Positions 1 to 8,364 of a stretch of 64,000 bases of DNA are shown in pieces. The translations under genes were made by a program, and so were the position numbers. The stretch's first letter is position 1. The number at the start of each line of letters is the position of its first letter. This stretch comes from JBIQKZ01 sp044464765 (GTDB taxonomy: Bacteria > Pseudomonadota > Gammaproteobacteria > Burkholderiales > Burkholderiaceae_B), in NCBI GenBank assembly GCA_044464765.1, contig JBIQKZ010000005.1:124001-188000 (forward strand). Direction: 5' to 3'. The notes beneath the pieces were generated by a model, which had not been told where the DNA came from, made no database searches, and worked only from the letters and a program-made list of their open reading frames with translations.

Positions 1-2
1 AC

Positions 3-890
3 ACGGCGACAGCTCCACAATACTTCCAGAATTTCGTGCTGTTCACCAACTACCAGTTCTATATCGACGAATTCTGCCAGTGGGCGCGCGAGACCTTGTC
101 GCGTGGTGAAGGCGGCTACACGGCGCTGATTGAGCCTGGCAACATCATTACCGAACGCGGCGAGCACAGTCAGCCGCGCGGCGCACCCCTGACACGCATG
201 CCGCAAATGCCGTCGTATCACCTAGTGCGTGATAATCATACGGGCATTACCCTGATCAATATTGGCGTGGGGCCGTCCAATGCCAAGACCATTACCGACC
301 ATGTCGCCGTGCTGCGGCCGTCCGCGTGGCTGATGTTGGGCCATTGCGCCGGCTTGCGCACCACCCAGCGCCTGGGCGACTACGTGCTGGCGCATGGCTA
401 TGTGCGGCAAGACCACGTGCTGGACGACGACCTGCCTTTGTGGGTGCCGGTTCCGCCGCTGGCGGAAATCCAGGTGGCCCTGGAAGAGGCCGTGGCCGAA
501 GTGTCGGGGCTGGAGGGCTGGGAGCTGAAGCGCATTATGCGCACCGGCACGGTGGCCAGCATTGACAACCGTAATTGGGAATTGCGCGACCATCACGAGC
601 CCGTGCAGCGCCTGTCGCAGTCGCGCGCCATTGCTCTGGACATGGAATCGGCCACGATCGCCGCCAATGGTTTTCGCTTTCGGGTTCCGTATGGCACTTT
701 GCTGTGCGTGTCCGATAAGCCGCTGCATGGCGAACTGAAGTTGCCGGGCATGGCCAGCGATTTCTATCGTCGCCAGGTCAACCAGCACTTGCACATCGGG
801 ATCCGCGCGCTGGAACGCCTGCGCGACATGCCCCAGGCCAGGCTGCATTCACGCAAACTGCGAAGCTTTCTGGAAACCGCATTTAAGTAA
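3..890 (+). CDS. amn: AMP nucleosidase, C-terminal part (5' end outside the window)
   Basis: AMP nucleosidase hydrolyses AMP to adenine and ribose 5-phosphate in the cytoplasm, adjusting the adenylate pool. The frame is open from base 3, so the N-terminal domain and start lie upstream; about 295 residues remain of a family usually near 480-500. The visible part is the catalytic nucleoside-phosphorylase-like domain: the family segment FQNFVLFTNYQFYIDEFC near the beginning, the glycine-rich GVGPSNAKTITDHVAVLRP, the purine/ribose-binding stretch ALDMESATIAANG and SDKPLHGELKLPG near the end. Assignment is from family resemblance read by eye and is firm. The following 75 bp to the IclR gene carry no gene. 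Confidence 0.9.
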   Translation, partial: TATAPQYFQNFVLFTNYQFYIDEFCQWARETLSRGEGGYTALIEPGNIITERGEHSQPRGAPLTRMPQMPSYHLVRDNHTGITLINIGVGPSNAKTITDHVAVLRPSAWLMLGHCAGLRTTQRLGDYVLAHGYVRQDHVLDDDLPLWVPVPPLAEIQVALEEAVAEVSGLEGWELKRIMRTGTVASIDNRNWELRDHHEPVQRLSQSRAIALDMESATIAANGFRFRVPYGTLLCVSDKPLHGELKLPGMASDFYRRQVNQHLHIGIRALERLRDMPQARLHSRKLRSFLETAFK

Positions 891-965
891 GAAAGTGGGA
901 CCGCAGGGCAACTGGCCGGAAGGCAGCACGCCCTGCTACGCGCTTGCGTTTAGTGTGAACAGGCC

Positions 966-1760
966 CTAGTTGGCTTGCGGATTTTCAGCAGAAATCCGTT
1001 CGACTCGTTTTGATATTTCCTGGGCGCTTTCCTTGACTAGGCCGGCCAGCGTTTGGTTGGCCATTCTGGATGGATTGTTGCTGTCGACAATCAGCACCAG
1101 GCTTCCGATGATCTCTTGGTTTTCGCCCAGGACGGGCGCGGCAATGCCTGTCACCCCTTCGTCGAGCTGGTTCTCGGAAATGTAATAGCCATCGACCCGT
1201 ATGTCTCGTAACTGCTTTGAAAAGGCGCGCCAGTCGGCGCCGATGGCCAGGGCGTCGGCGGCCAGGGCCGGGTCGGCAAGGGCGGCTTCGTATAAGCGCT
1301 TGAGTTTCCTGCGATTCATGTAGGCCAGCACGATGTGCGCCTGCGCGCCCCGGAACACGGGCATGCGCATGCCTTTGGTGTAGGTGATCTGTATAGGGTT
1401 CCGGCCCGTGACATGCAAGACATTGACCATGGTGTCGTCGTAGACATTGCACAAAAGCACGTTGCATCCAGTGAATTCCGCCAGGCCGTCCATCAGTTCT
1501 CGACCGGCCTTCAGGATGGGGTCGTACGACTGGATCAGGTATTCCAGTTCGATGATCTTGGGACCCAGGCGATAGCGGCCCGAAACCCTGGACAGCAGCC
1601 CGGCTTCGGTCAGATCGCTGGCGTAGCGATAGGCGGAGGCAACGCTGATGTCCAGCAGCTCGGCGAGCTCTTCAATGGACACGAAGGCCCTGTGCTCGTT
1701 GAACAAATTCAGGATGGCAACGACGCGGCTGATGACGGAGGGGGCTTTAGCCATAGGCAT
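966..1760 (-). CDS. IclR-family transcriptional regulator
   Basis: A 264-residue DNA-binding regulator of the IclR family. The N-terminal winged helix-turn-helix is recognisable (SRVVAILNLF, then SIEELAELLDISVASAYRYASDL, about residues 10-60), followed by the C-terminal effector domain (IELEYLIQSYDPILKAGRELMDGL and the closing GVTGIAAPVLGENQEIIGSL-type segment, around residues 200-225). It is transcribed divergently from the decayed catabolic locus at 1913, with 152 bp of AT-rich DNA between them, so it probably once controlled that locus in response to an aromatic acid. The effector is unknown. A second possible start lies two codons further in. Confidence 0.88.
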   Translation of the reverse strand: MPMAKAPSVISRVVAILNLFNEHRAFVSIEELAELLDISVASAYRYASDLTEAGLLSRVSGRYRLGPKIIELEYLIQSYDPILKAGRELMDGLAEFTGCNVLLCNVYDDTMVNVLHVTGRNPIQITYTKGMRMPVFRGAQAHIVLAYMNRRKLKRLYEAALADPALAADALAIGADWRAFSKQLRDIRVDGYYISENQLDEGVTGIAAPVLGENQEIIGSLVLIVDSNNPSRMANQTLAGLVKESAQEISKRVERISAENPQAN

Positions 1761-1912
1761 TCAGGTTTTCTGGAACGGCCAGGAATCAATAGTTTTGAAT
1801 GTTCAGTTATATCAATATCTATTTTTATTGACAAAAAAGTAACTCAAACATAGAATAAATTCGCAATAGTCAATAAATTCTACATAAATTACGTAGTAAA
1901 CAGGAGACTGAA
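1761..1912. promoter_or_regulatory. Divergent promoter region between IclR gene and catabolic remnant
   Basis: Strongly AT-rich compared with its surroundings. It contains two direct copies of ATAAATTC about 20 bp apart (around 1855-1885), plausible binding positions for the adjacent IclR protein. An AGGAGA ribosome-binding site precedes the GTG start at 1913. The operator role is inferred. Confidence 0.45.
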
Positions 1913-2311
1913 GTGAACTATTTTCGTAAAGCCTTCCTTGGGCTGGCGGCCGTTTTATGTATGGGTTCCGCGCAGGCCGATATCAATGTGGGTGTCATAC
2001 TTTCATTAACGGGGCCGGGCGCGGCGTTGGGCATACCCGAACGCGACACCCTGGTGTTGTGGTCCAAGGACGTCGGCGGGCATAAGTTGAATGTCACTAT
2101 ACTTGATGACGCGTCCGACCCGACGGCTGCCACGCTTGCAGCCCGCAAGCTGGTCACCGAGAATAAAGTCGACGTATTGGTGGGGCCGTCGCTGACGCCG
2201 GCCGCCCTGGCGGCCATGCAGGTGGCGGGCGAAACCAAGACGCCCATGATTGCCATCGCCGGGGGCGGGGCAATCGTCAATCCCCTGGAAGGGCCGCGCC
2301 GCTGGGCGACG
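1913..2311 (+). pseudogene. ABC-transporter branched-chain-type substrate-binding protein, truncated
   Basis: The first ~133 residues match periplasmic LivK-type solute-binding proteins of ABC importers: a signal peptide (MNYFRKAFLGLAAVLCMGSAQA), then INVGVILSLTGPGAALGIPE, the DDASDPTAATLAARKL segment, VDVLVGPSLTPAALA and the PMIAIAGGGAIVNP stretch. The family is normally about 370-390 residues; here homology stops at around base 2310, where the sequence switches to that of an FAD monooxygenase, after which the frame soon ends. The GTG start is supported by AGGAGA a few bases upstream. The gene is therefore a 5' remnant left by a deletion. Confidence 0.8.
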
Positions 2312-2429
2312 TGCATAACCTGGCGTGGAAGCTGGCGGGCGTGATTCAGGGCAAGTACACTTGCTCGACTCCTATAGTACGGAGCGCACGGCCGCCACTC
2401 AGGAAAACCTGCGTCATACGGCGATTTGC
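2303..2429 (+). pseudogene. FAD-dependent monooxygenase fragment (frameshifted)
   Basis: A short internal piece of a PheA/MhpA-type FAD monooxygenase. In one frame it reads GDVHNLAWKLAGVIQGKY, then a frameshift near 2360 leads into LLDSYSTERTAATQENLRHT. This corresponds to the region just after the GD motif of these enzymes, and aligns with QDAENLGWKLARVVSGKAP and LLETYNLERREAALENVRVT of the intact monooxygenase at 15391. All other parts of the enzyme are missing. It is joined directly to the truncated binding-protein gene at about 2303-2312, so a large deletion removed the intervening genes. Confidence 0.7.
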
Positions 2430-2633
2430 GGGGTGCTGGATGAAACGTCCCAGCCATCCAGGGAACTTTACCTGGCCCGGCTTTGCCTGTTGCTGGTCGG
2501 TGAGCTGGACCAGAAAGACCGCGTGATGGCGTTGATTGAGCAGGCGCGCGTGCCAGCTAGTTTCATGCGTCATTCCGATGTTCAGTCGAGCGTACATGGA
2601 AACGGCAGGCGCGACATTAAAAGACCTAATTAA
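2430..2633 (+). pseudogene. DUF2783-like C-terminal remnant
   Basis: The frame that carries the second monooxygenase piece continues without a stop through 2633. The stretch LARLCLLLVGELDQKDRVMALIEQAR resembles, in two halves, the C-terminal helix region of DUF2783 proteins, the small partner encoded immediately after the monooxygenase in the intact locus at 17102. The start of such a gene and its N-terminal half are absent. The resemblance is weak and short, so this call is tentative; the alternative is random open frame downstream of the deletion. Confidence 0.4.
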
Positions 2634-2647
2634 CCAAGGTGAGTAAA

Positions 2648-3169
2648 GTGTCAAACTTTAAAATCCAGCAACTGCATCATTTTGCCTACCGCTGCCGCGA
2701 TGCCGAGGAAACCCGGCACTTCTACGAAGACCTCCTGGGTTTGCCGCTGGTGCATGTGATCCAGGCTGACCATGTGCCCAGCACAGGCGAGTACTGCCCC
2801 TATGTCCATATTTTCTTCGAAATGGCGGACGGTTCATGCCTGGCCTTCTTTGATCTGGGCGATGGGCAGCAGGCGCTTCCTTCGCCGAACACGCCGTCCT
2901 GGGTGAATCACATTGCCGTTCAAGTGGCTTCGGTTCAAGAGCTGGAAAGCGCTGCGAAGCGCTTGCGCGAAGCGGGCTACGAGGTGTTGGGCGTCACCGA
3001 TCACAAGTTTGTGAAGTCCATCTATATGTTTGATCCGAATGGCCTGAGGTTGGAACTGACCACGCCAACGGGGCCACGCAAGTATCTGGACGACGCGCGA
3101 GCCGAGGCGCATCGCCTGTGCAGCGAATGGACCGAACGCAAGAAACAGTTGGCGCGGCAAGAAGCCTGA
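2648..3169 (+). CDS. VOC-family (glyoxalase/extradiol-dioxygenase fold) protein
   Basis: A 173-residue vicinal-oxygen-chelate protein. The two beta-alpha-beta-beta-beta modules are visible: LHHFAYRCRDAEETRHFYED opens the first and WVNHIAVQVASVQELESAAK the second, with candidate metal ligands His in LHHF, Glu in FFEM, His in NHIA and Glu in GLRLEL. The GTG at 2648 is preceded by AAGGTGA; another GTG lies three codons upstream. It is a clear paralogue of the protein at 18387 (shared LHH-AYRCRDAEET, HIFFEM-DGS, FDPNG-RLE). It follows the collapsed monooxygenase remnant and precedes fumarylacetoacetase, suggesting a step in aromatic ring catabolism; the exact reaction is unknown. Confidence 0.82.
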   Translation: MSNFKIQQLHHFAYRCRDAEETRHFYEDLLGLPLVHVIQADHVPSTGEYCPYVHIFFEMADGSCLAFFDLGDGQQALPSPNTPSWVNHIAVQVASVQELESAAKRLREAGYEVLGVTDHKFVKSIYMFDPNGLRLELTTPTGPRKYLDDARAEAHRLCSEWTERKKQLARQEA

Positions 3170-3297
3170 CCATTAGCAAACGCACGCTTGGCTCCCTCGG
3201 AAGGAGGCCAGGCGCCATGCATTCAGCGCTGAGGCCCCTGCCTGTCAGATGCAGCCGTCAGCGTGAAGACCTATGTAAACATGATGAAGATAACGAC

Positions 3298-4620
3298 GTG
3301 ACAGATATCAACAAAACACACGACCCGCATTTGCGAAGCTGGGTGTCCTCCGCGAATACGCCGGAGCACGATTTTCCGATCCAGAACCTTCCCATAGGCA
3401 TCTTTTCTCAAGACGGCGGCGCCGCCCGCGCGGGCATTGCCATTGGGGATGAAATACTGGACCTCGCCGCTTGTGTCGAGCAGGGTCTGTTCAGCGGCCT
3501 GGCCTTGACCGCGGCCCGGGCCGCTGGCGAACCTACGCTCAATGCTTTGATGGCGCAAGGCAAGGAGGCCAGTGCAGCGCTAAGGCAGGCCGCGTCCGAT
3601 ATTCTTGGCACCCACCGCGCCGACGAAATGAAGACGCTGAACGCGCAGCGCCCAATCCTGGTTCCCACGAGCCAGGCACGGATGCATCTGCCCTGCCACA
3701 CGCGCAACTACACCGACTTCCTGACGTCCGCCTATCACACCGAGCGGCACGGCCGCCTGAAGGGGCTCGACGTTCCTCTGCCCCCGGCGTTCAAGTCGCT
3801 GCCCGTGGCCTACCATGGTCGAGCATCGTCGATCTGCGTCAGCGGCACTTCTGTGCGCCGGCCCTGGGGGCAATGGCGCGATCCGGATGGCCAGGTCCGC
3901 TTCGGCCCGACAGAGGCCCTGGATTTCGAGCTGGAGATGGCAGCCATCGTGGGGCAAGGCAATGAGCTGGGCCGGCCCATCAAGCTGGATGAAGCGCGCA
4001 ATCATATTTTTGGCTACTGCCTGCTGAATGACTGGTCGGCCAAAAGCATACAGTGGTGGGAGCAAGTACTTGGCCCCTTCCTGGGCAAAAGCTTTGGCAC
4101 GCTGGTGTCGCCCTGGGTGGTGATGGAAGAAGCGCTGATCCCCTTCCGTTGCGCCGGGCCCGCGCGGGAAGCGGGCGACCCCGAAACCCTGGCCCACTTG
4201 TCGTCGTCTACGAACGACCAGGCAGGCGGGCTAAGCGTCTTCCTGCAGGCCTCCTTGCTGACCGAGCAGATGCGATCCCAGCAGCTTGACGCAGAGCGTA
4301 TAGCCTCTACTCGTCTGAGCCATCTTTATTGGACGTTTCCACAAATGCTTACGCATCATGCCAGCAATGGCTGCAACCTGGAAACCGGCGACCTGATGGG
4401 CAGCGGCACGATATCCGGCCCGGATGACGAAAGCATGGCCTGCCTGACCGAAAAGACCTCGGCGGGCAGGAATCCCTTGCAGTTGTCCAATGGTGAACAG
4501 CGCCATTGGCTGGAAGACGGCGACCAAGTCATTCTGACCGCCAAGGCGCAACGCGAAGGCTATGTATCGATCGGTTTCGGCGAGTGTCGGGGGCGTATCG
4601 AGGGGGCGCTGCCTGCATGA
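3298..4620 (+). CDS. fahA: Fumarylacetoacetase
   Basis: Fumarylacetoacetase cleaves fumarylacetoacetate to fumarate and acetoacetate, the last step of homogentisate breakdown. The protein (440 residues from the chosen GTG) shows the N-terminal SH3-like domain (HDFPIQNLPIGIF), the metal- and substrate-binding core (RNYTDFLTSAYHTERHG, LPVAYHGRASS, EALDFELEMAAIVG, NDWSAKSIQWWEQVLGPFLGKSF) and the conserved NGCNLETGDLMGSGTISGP segment. Start choice is uncertain: GTG 3298 matches the usual family N-terminus, but ATG 3217 lies in the same frame behind a strong AAGGAGG and would add 27 unrelated residues. It is the intact end of an otherwise collapsed aromatic-degradation locus. Confidence 0.9.
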   Translation: MTDINKTHDPHLRSWVSSANTPEHDFPIQNLPIGIFSQDGGAARAGIAIGDEILDLAACVEQGLFSGLALTAARAAGEPTLNALMAQGKEASAALRQAASDILGTHRADEMKTLNAQRPILVPTSQARMHLPCHTRNYTDFLTSAYHTERHGRLKGLDVPLPPAFKSLPVAYHGRASSICVSGTSVRRPWGQWRDPDGQVRFGPTEALDFELEMAAIVGQGNELGRPIKLDEARNHIFGYCLLNDWSAKSIQWWEQVLGPFLGKSFGTLVSPWVVMEEALIPFRCAGPAREAGDPETLAHLSSSTNDQAGGLSVFLQASLLTEQMRSQQLDAERIASTRLSHLYWTFPQMLTHHASNGCNLETGDLMGSGTISGPDDESMACLTEKTSAGRNPLQLSNGEQRHWLEDGDQVILTAKAQREGYVSIGFGECRGRIEGALPA

Positions 4621-4810
4621 TGTGGCATTCGCGGTAGCCTGCCCAATTGCCGCTCAGTTCATGGTCGCGCTATTTGGCGTCCAGCGGTTGGTTATTTACC
4701 AGTGCAATAAGAACAGACTTTAGATCGTTATCGAGAGTGGCCCGGTGTCGCCCTTTGGCTTCGCGCTTGAAATCTCGCTTAAAGGATGAGGAGCGGTCAA
4801 TCGTTCGCTT
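4612..4810 (-). pseudogene. YafQ/RelE-type toxin remnant (lost start, internal stop)
   Basis: Read on the minus strand, this gives KRTIDRSSSFKRDFKREAKG, then RHRATLDNDLKSVLIALVNN, QPLDAK, a TAG stop, and RDHELSGNWAGYRECHIM. This is the pattern of YafQ-like RelE-superfamily mRNA interferases (start-SSSFKRDFKR, DHELSGNWxGYRECHI). The first codon is AAG where ATG is expected, TAG replaces the usual Tyr codon before RDHEL, and the C-terminus is cut off by the fumarylacetoacetase gene. The gene is therefore dead. No antitoxin gene is recognisable upstream of it. Confidence 0.65.
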
Positions 4811-4865
4811 TCAAGTCTGCGATCCGTCTCTCGCCAAATTTTGCCAAACCATCTAAGCTGTGCGC

Positions 4866-5009
4866 ATGGGAACCATGAATATTTCGCTGCCCGATACTCT
4901 GAAGGCCTATGTGGATGACCAAGTCGCACAACGCGGTTTTGGCACGCATAGTCGACGTCTGGCGTGTGCTGCACGTGAAGCGCGACATTCCGTCATGGCT
5001 GACCGATGA
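4866..5009 (+). pseudogene. ParD-type antitoxin N-terminal remnant
   Basis: The frame begins MGTMNISLPDTLKAYVDDQV followed by AQRGFGTHS, the ribbon-helix-helix start typical of ParD antitoxins (usually about 80-90 residues). After residue 29 the similarity stops and the frame runs on for 18 unrelated residues. The alternative frame just downstream carries the end of a ParE toxin, so the middle of the operon has been deleted. Confidence 0.7.
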
Positions 5010-5034
5010 AGCCGATGGCTCCGCGCCAGTTTAG
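4948..5034 (+). pseudogene. ParE-type toxin C-terminal remnant
   Basis: In the frame ending with TAG at 5032-5034 the sequence reads IVDVWRVLHVKRDIPSWLTD, matching the closing strand and tail of ParE toxins (typically V-x-I-x-RVLH-x-x-RDI). It begins exactly where homology to the ParD antitoxin ends, so an internal deletion fused the antitoxin 5' end to the toxin 3' end. The last bases overlap the stop codon of the SET-domain gene on the other strand. Confidence 0.6.
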
Positions 5035-5522
5035 GCGGCTTTCTTTTTCTTTGCCTTCTTCTTGGGCAGCGCCAGCATGGTGCCCCGGCAGTCGGGGCTG
5101 CCGCATAGGCAGCCATACTGCGCCTTTAACGTTTTCGTTATCTTTTCGTCCAGCACCAGCCCATAGTCGTAGAAGAGCTCTTCGCCCTTCTTGATGTCAC
5201 GCAGGGCCACAATGTAAACACGGCTGCCGGTCTGGTTTTCTTGCGCTTCGCAATTGGGCGTGCAGGAATGGTTGATCCAGCGCGCATCGTTGCCGCGCTG
5301 GCCGCCGTCGATTACCTTGCCGTTGCTGATCGCAAAAAAGAAGGTGTGGAAGGGATCGTCGGGGTTGGTCGGATGCAAGGCGTCGGCTTCGTCGGGCGTC
5401 AGGCGCTTGCCCTTGTATTCCAGGATGGTCGTGCCTTCGGGAATGGCACGGGAGGCAAAGATGCCGTTTCCGTGCAGTTTCGAGCGTTTGACAATATGCC
5501 AGTCGGGTGCTGCTTTAGTCAT
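5031..5522 (-). CDS. SET-domain protein-lysine methyltransferase
   Basis: A 163-residue SET-domain protein, predicted to transfer methyl groups from S-adenosylmethionine to lysine. The SET core is evident: GNGIFASRAIPEGTTILEYKG (in two parts, N-terminal), ARWINHSCTPNCEAQ with the NHSC-x-PNC cofactor motif, VYIVALRDIKKGEELFYDYG with the catalytic-region YDY, and a post-SET cysteine cluster (YGCLCGSPDCRGTM) that would bind zinc with the Cys of the NHSC motif. The tail is lysine/alanine rich (KKKAKKKKAA). It lies directly downstream of topB on the same strand (42 bp gap). The target protein is unknown. Confidence 0.88.
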   Translation of the reverse strand: MTKAAPDWHIVKRSKLHGNGIFASRAIPEGTTILEYKGKRLTPDEADALHPTNPDDPFHTFFFAISNGKVIDGGQRGNDARWINHSCTPNCEAQENQTGSRVYIVALRDIKKGEELFYDYGLVLDEKITKTLKAQYGCLCGSPDCRGTMLALPKKKAKKKKAA

Positions 5523-5564
5523 TGGGCGGGGTTCGAAGGAAGGGTCGGGTTAGGTCGGGTTGGC

Positions 5565-8261
5565 TTAGAACGGCGGGTCTAGATCGTCGTCGTGGTCGAC
5601 GGGAGCGACAGCTTTCTTAGCAGCAGCTTTTTTCACGGCGGTCTTTTTGGCCGCAGTTTTTTTTGCAGCGGTTTTAGCGGCTGTTTTGGTGGCGGCTTTT
5701 GTTGCTGTTTTCTTGGCCGTTGCTTTCTTTGCCGCCGTCTTTTTCGCGGCGGTTTTGGCCGCTGTCTTGGTGGCTTTCTTTGCCGCCGTCTTCTTGGCGC
5801 CGGGCTTTTCAGGTCGAGGTTCGAATTCGAACCCTATTTTGCCACTGGGCTGCTTGACCAGGAAGGCTTTGAACTTGCGGTTGGTGCGGCTGGAAACAAA
5901 GCCGTCGAGCAGATCGGTTTTACCTTCGGCCAGCAGTTTGGCGACTTGTGCAGGGGTGATTTCCTGTTGCAGAATCATTTTGCCTGAGCGGAAGTCGCAG
6001 CTTTTCTCGGGGCCGACGGATTTCTCGCAGACATAGTTCACACCGTGTTCGAACACGCGCGAGCCGCACTTGGGGCAAGGCCCCAAAGAGGTCTGGGCCG
6101 AGAAGTCGACCGGTTCGTTGCTGTCGGCGTCGTTCTGGCCGAAATCGAACTCAAGCTTGTACTCGTCGGTAATGCGCAGCAGGGCCGAAAACGGGCGCCC
6201 CATCTTGCTGATGAAACCGGGCAAAGGCCCCAGGGTGCGATTGCGCAACAACTCTTCGACCTCGGGAATTTCGAAGGTGCGCCCGCCAGGATGCTTGCCG
6301 ATGGAAAACTCGCATTGCGTGCAGGCAAAGCGGCGGTAGTTTTCCTTGACGACGCTGCCGCATTTCGGGCAGGGCGTTTCAAGCGTGGCATAGTCGCCCG
6401 GCACGGTATCGCGTTCGTATTCCTTGGCGCGTTTTACGATGACCTGGGTCATTTGCGCGATCTCGCGCATGAACTCGTCGCGATTCAGCTGACGCTGCTC
6501 GATTTGCTTTAAGCGATGTTCCCATTCACCGGTGAGCTCGGGCGAGGTCAGTTCGTTGACGCCCAGCCCCGACAGCAGTGTCATTAATTGGCGCGCCTTG
6601 GCGCTGGGGATCAGCTCGCGTCCTTCGCGGCGCAGATAGCCTTCGTTGAGCAGGCCTTCGATAATGGCTGCCCGCGTGGCCGGCGTGCCCAGGCCGCGCT
6701 CGGACATGGCTTCGCGCAAGGCCTCGTCGTCGACCAGCTTGCCGGCGCCTTCCATGGCCGACAGAAGGGTGGCTTCCGTAAACCGGGCTGGGGGCTTGGT
6801 GGCCAGGTCTTTGATGCTGATTTCGTCGGTGTGCACGGTTTCGCCATCGGCGACGGCCACCAGGTTGGTGTCGTCCCCCTGGGCTTCACGGCCATAAATC
6901 GCCAGCCAGCCGGGCGATACAAGCACCTTGCCTTCGGTCTTGAAATGATGACCCGACACTTCTGTGATGCGCGTGGTGACGCGGAACTCGGCGGGTGGGA
7001 AAAACACAGCCAGAAAGCGGCGTGCGATCAGCTCGTAGATCTTGCCTTCGGCGTCGCTCAGTTCTCGGGGAATCTGGAGGGTGGGAATAATGGCAAAGTG
7101 ATCCGACACCTTCTTGTCGTCGAAGATGCGTTTGTTGGGCTTGATGCTGTTTTGCTTGTGCAACTGCTCGGCAAAGGGCTTGACGCTGGCGGCTGCGGCC
7201 GAGCCGCCTTCCGAGAGCGCCTGCACGGTTTGCTTGACTGTGCCAAGGTAGTCTTCAGGCAGATAGCGCGAGTCGGTACGCGGGTAGGTAAGCGCCTTGT
7301 GGCGTTCGTACAGGGTTTGCGCCAGGGCCAGGGTGGTCTTGGCGGAGAAGCCAAAACGCGAGTTGGCTTCGCGCTGCAGCGAGGTCAGGTCGAACAAGGC
7401 CGGCGACATCTGGGTGGAGGGCTTGGATTCCTCGGTGACTGTGCCGGGTTGATCGCGGCATGCGGCCACAATGGACTGCGCCGCTGTGGCGGACCACAGG
7501 CGCGAGTCGCGCTTTTCGGTGTCGAATTCGTCTTTCTTGAATTTCGGATCGAACCAGCGGCCCGGGTAGAAGCCGGCGGCGGCCACGAAGCTGGCGTGGA
7601 CTTCCCAGTAGTCGCGTGAAACGAATTTGCGGATGCGCTCTTCGCGTTCGGCCACAATGGCCAGCGTAGGGGTTTGCACACGCCCTACAGGGGTTTTGAA
7701 GAAGCCGCCGTCTTTGGAGTTGAAGGCGGTCATGGCGCGGGTGCCGTTGATGCCCACCAGCCAGTCGGCTTCCGCGCGGGAGCGCGCAGCCTGTTCGAGC
7801 GGTTTAAGGGCGTCGTCGTCGCGCAGGTTGGCGAAGGCCTCGCGGATGGCGGCCTGGGTCATGGAGCGCAGCCACAAGCGCTTGATGGGCTTTTTCACGC
7901 CCGCATATTGCACGATGTAGCGGAAGATCAGTTCACCTTCGCGGCCCGCGTCGCAGGCGTTGATAATGGCATCGACGTCTTTGCGCTTGAGCAGCTTGAC
8001 CAGCAGTTTCAGGCGCTCCGCCGAACGTTTGTCCGCAGGGCCCAGCTCGAATTGGGGCGGGATCACCGGTAGGTGCGTGAAGCTCCATTTGCCGCGCACG
8101 GGGTCGTTGGGGGCCACCAGGCTAAGCAAATGCCCGATGCTGGAGGCCAGCACGTAGTCTTCGCTTTCGAAATAGTCGCCTTCCCGGGCGAAACCGCCCA
8201 GGGCACGGGATATATCTAAGGCGACCGAGGGCTTCTCGGCAATAATCAGCGTTTTGGTCAT
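5565..8261 (-). CDS. topB: DNA topoisomerase III
   Basis: Type IA topoisomerase of 898 residues that relaxes and decatenates DNA. The start at 8261 gives the canonical TOPRIM opening MTKTLIIAEKPSVALDISRA; the acidic CDAGREGELIFR motif follows, then the active-site tyrosine region TYPRTDSRYLPED, and C-terminal zinc-finger motifs (CPKCGSVVKENYRRFACTQC in the first, CPKCGSRVFEHG in the second). The last ~90 residues are a lysine/alanine-rich repeat (AAKK-TAAKK units) resembling histone H1 tails, likely nonspecific DNA binding, before an acidic DHDDDLDPPF end. An in-frame upstream extension exists but lacks family similarity. Gene order gluQ-topB-SET on one strand. Confidence 0.95.
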   Translation of the reverse strand: MTKTLIIAEKPSVALDISRALGGFAREGDYFESEDYVLASSIGHLLSLVAPNDPVRGKWSFTHLPVIPPQFELGPADKRSAERLKLLVKLLKRKDVDAIINACDAGREGELIFRYIVQYAGVKKPIKRLWLRSMTQAAIREAFANLRDDDALKPLEQAARSRAEADWLVGINGTRAMTAFNSKDGGFFKTPVGRVQTPTLAIVAEREERIRKFVSRDYWEVHASFVAAAGFYPGRWFDPKFKKDEFDTEKRDSRLWSATAAQSIVAACRDQPGTVTEESKPSTQMSPALFDLTSLQREANSRFGFSAKTTLALAQTLYERHKALTYPRTDSRYLPEDYLGTVKQTVQALSEGGSAAAASVKPFAEQLHKQNSIKPNKRIFDDKKVSDHFAIIPTLQIPRELSDAEGKIYELIARRFLAVFFPPAEFRVTTRITEVSGHHFKTEGKVLVSPGWLAIYGREAQGDDTNLVAVADGETVHTDEISIKDLATKPPARFTEATLLSAMEGAGKLVDDEALREAMSERGLGTPATRAAIIEGLLNEGYLRREGRELIPSAKARQLMTLLSGLGVNELTSPELTGEWEHRLKQIEQRQLNRDEFMREIAQMTQVIVKRAKEYERDTVPGDYATLETPCPKCGSVVKENYRRFACTQCEFSIGKHPGGRTFEIPEVEELLRNRTLGPLPGFISKMGRPFSALLRITDEYKLEFDFGQNDADSNEPVDFSAQTSLGPCPKCGSRVFEHGVNYVCEKSVGPEKSCDFRSGKMILQQEITPAQVAKLLAEGKTDLLDGFVSSRTNRKFKAFLVKQPSGKIGFEFEPRPEKPGAKKTAAKKATKTAAKTAAKKTAAKKATAKKTATKAATKTAAKTAAKKTAAKKTAVKKAAAKKAVAPVDHDDDLDPPF

Positions 8262-8364
8262 GTAATTCCAGTGGCTGCGGTTGCAGCAGCAGTAGCGCGG
8301 ATAATACGGGGGGATGAACGCACTACGCAAGTCGGGAGTGGCGGAAAAACCCTGGCCCAATATA

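Noticed and set aside
5580..5820. Repetitive DNA at the topB 3' end considered as an independent repeat array
   Set aside because: It simply encodes the lysine/alanine-rich tail of topoisomerase III.
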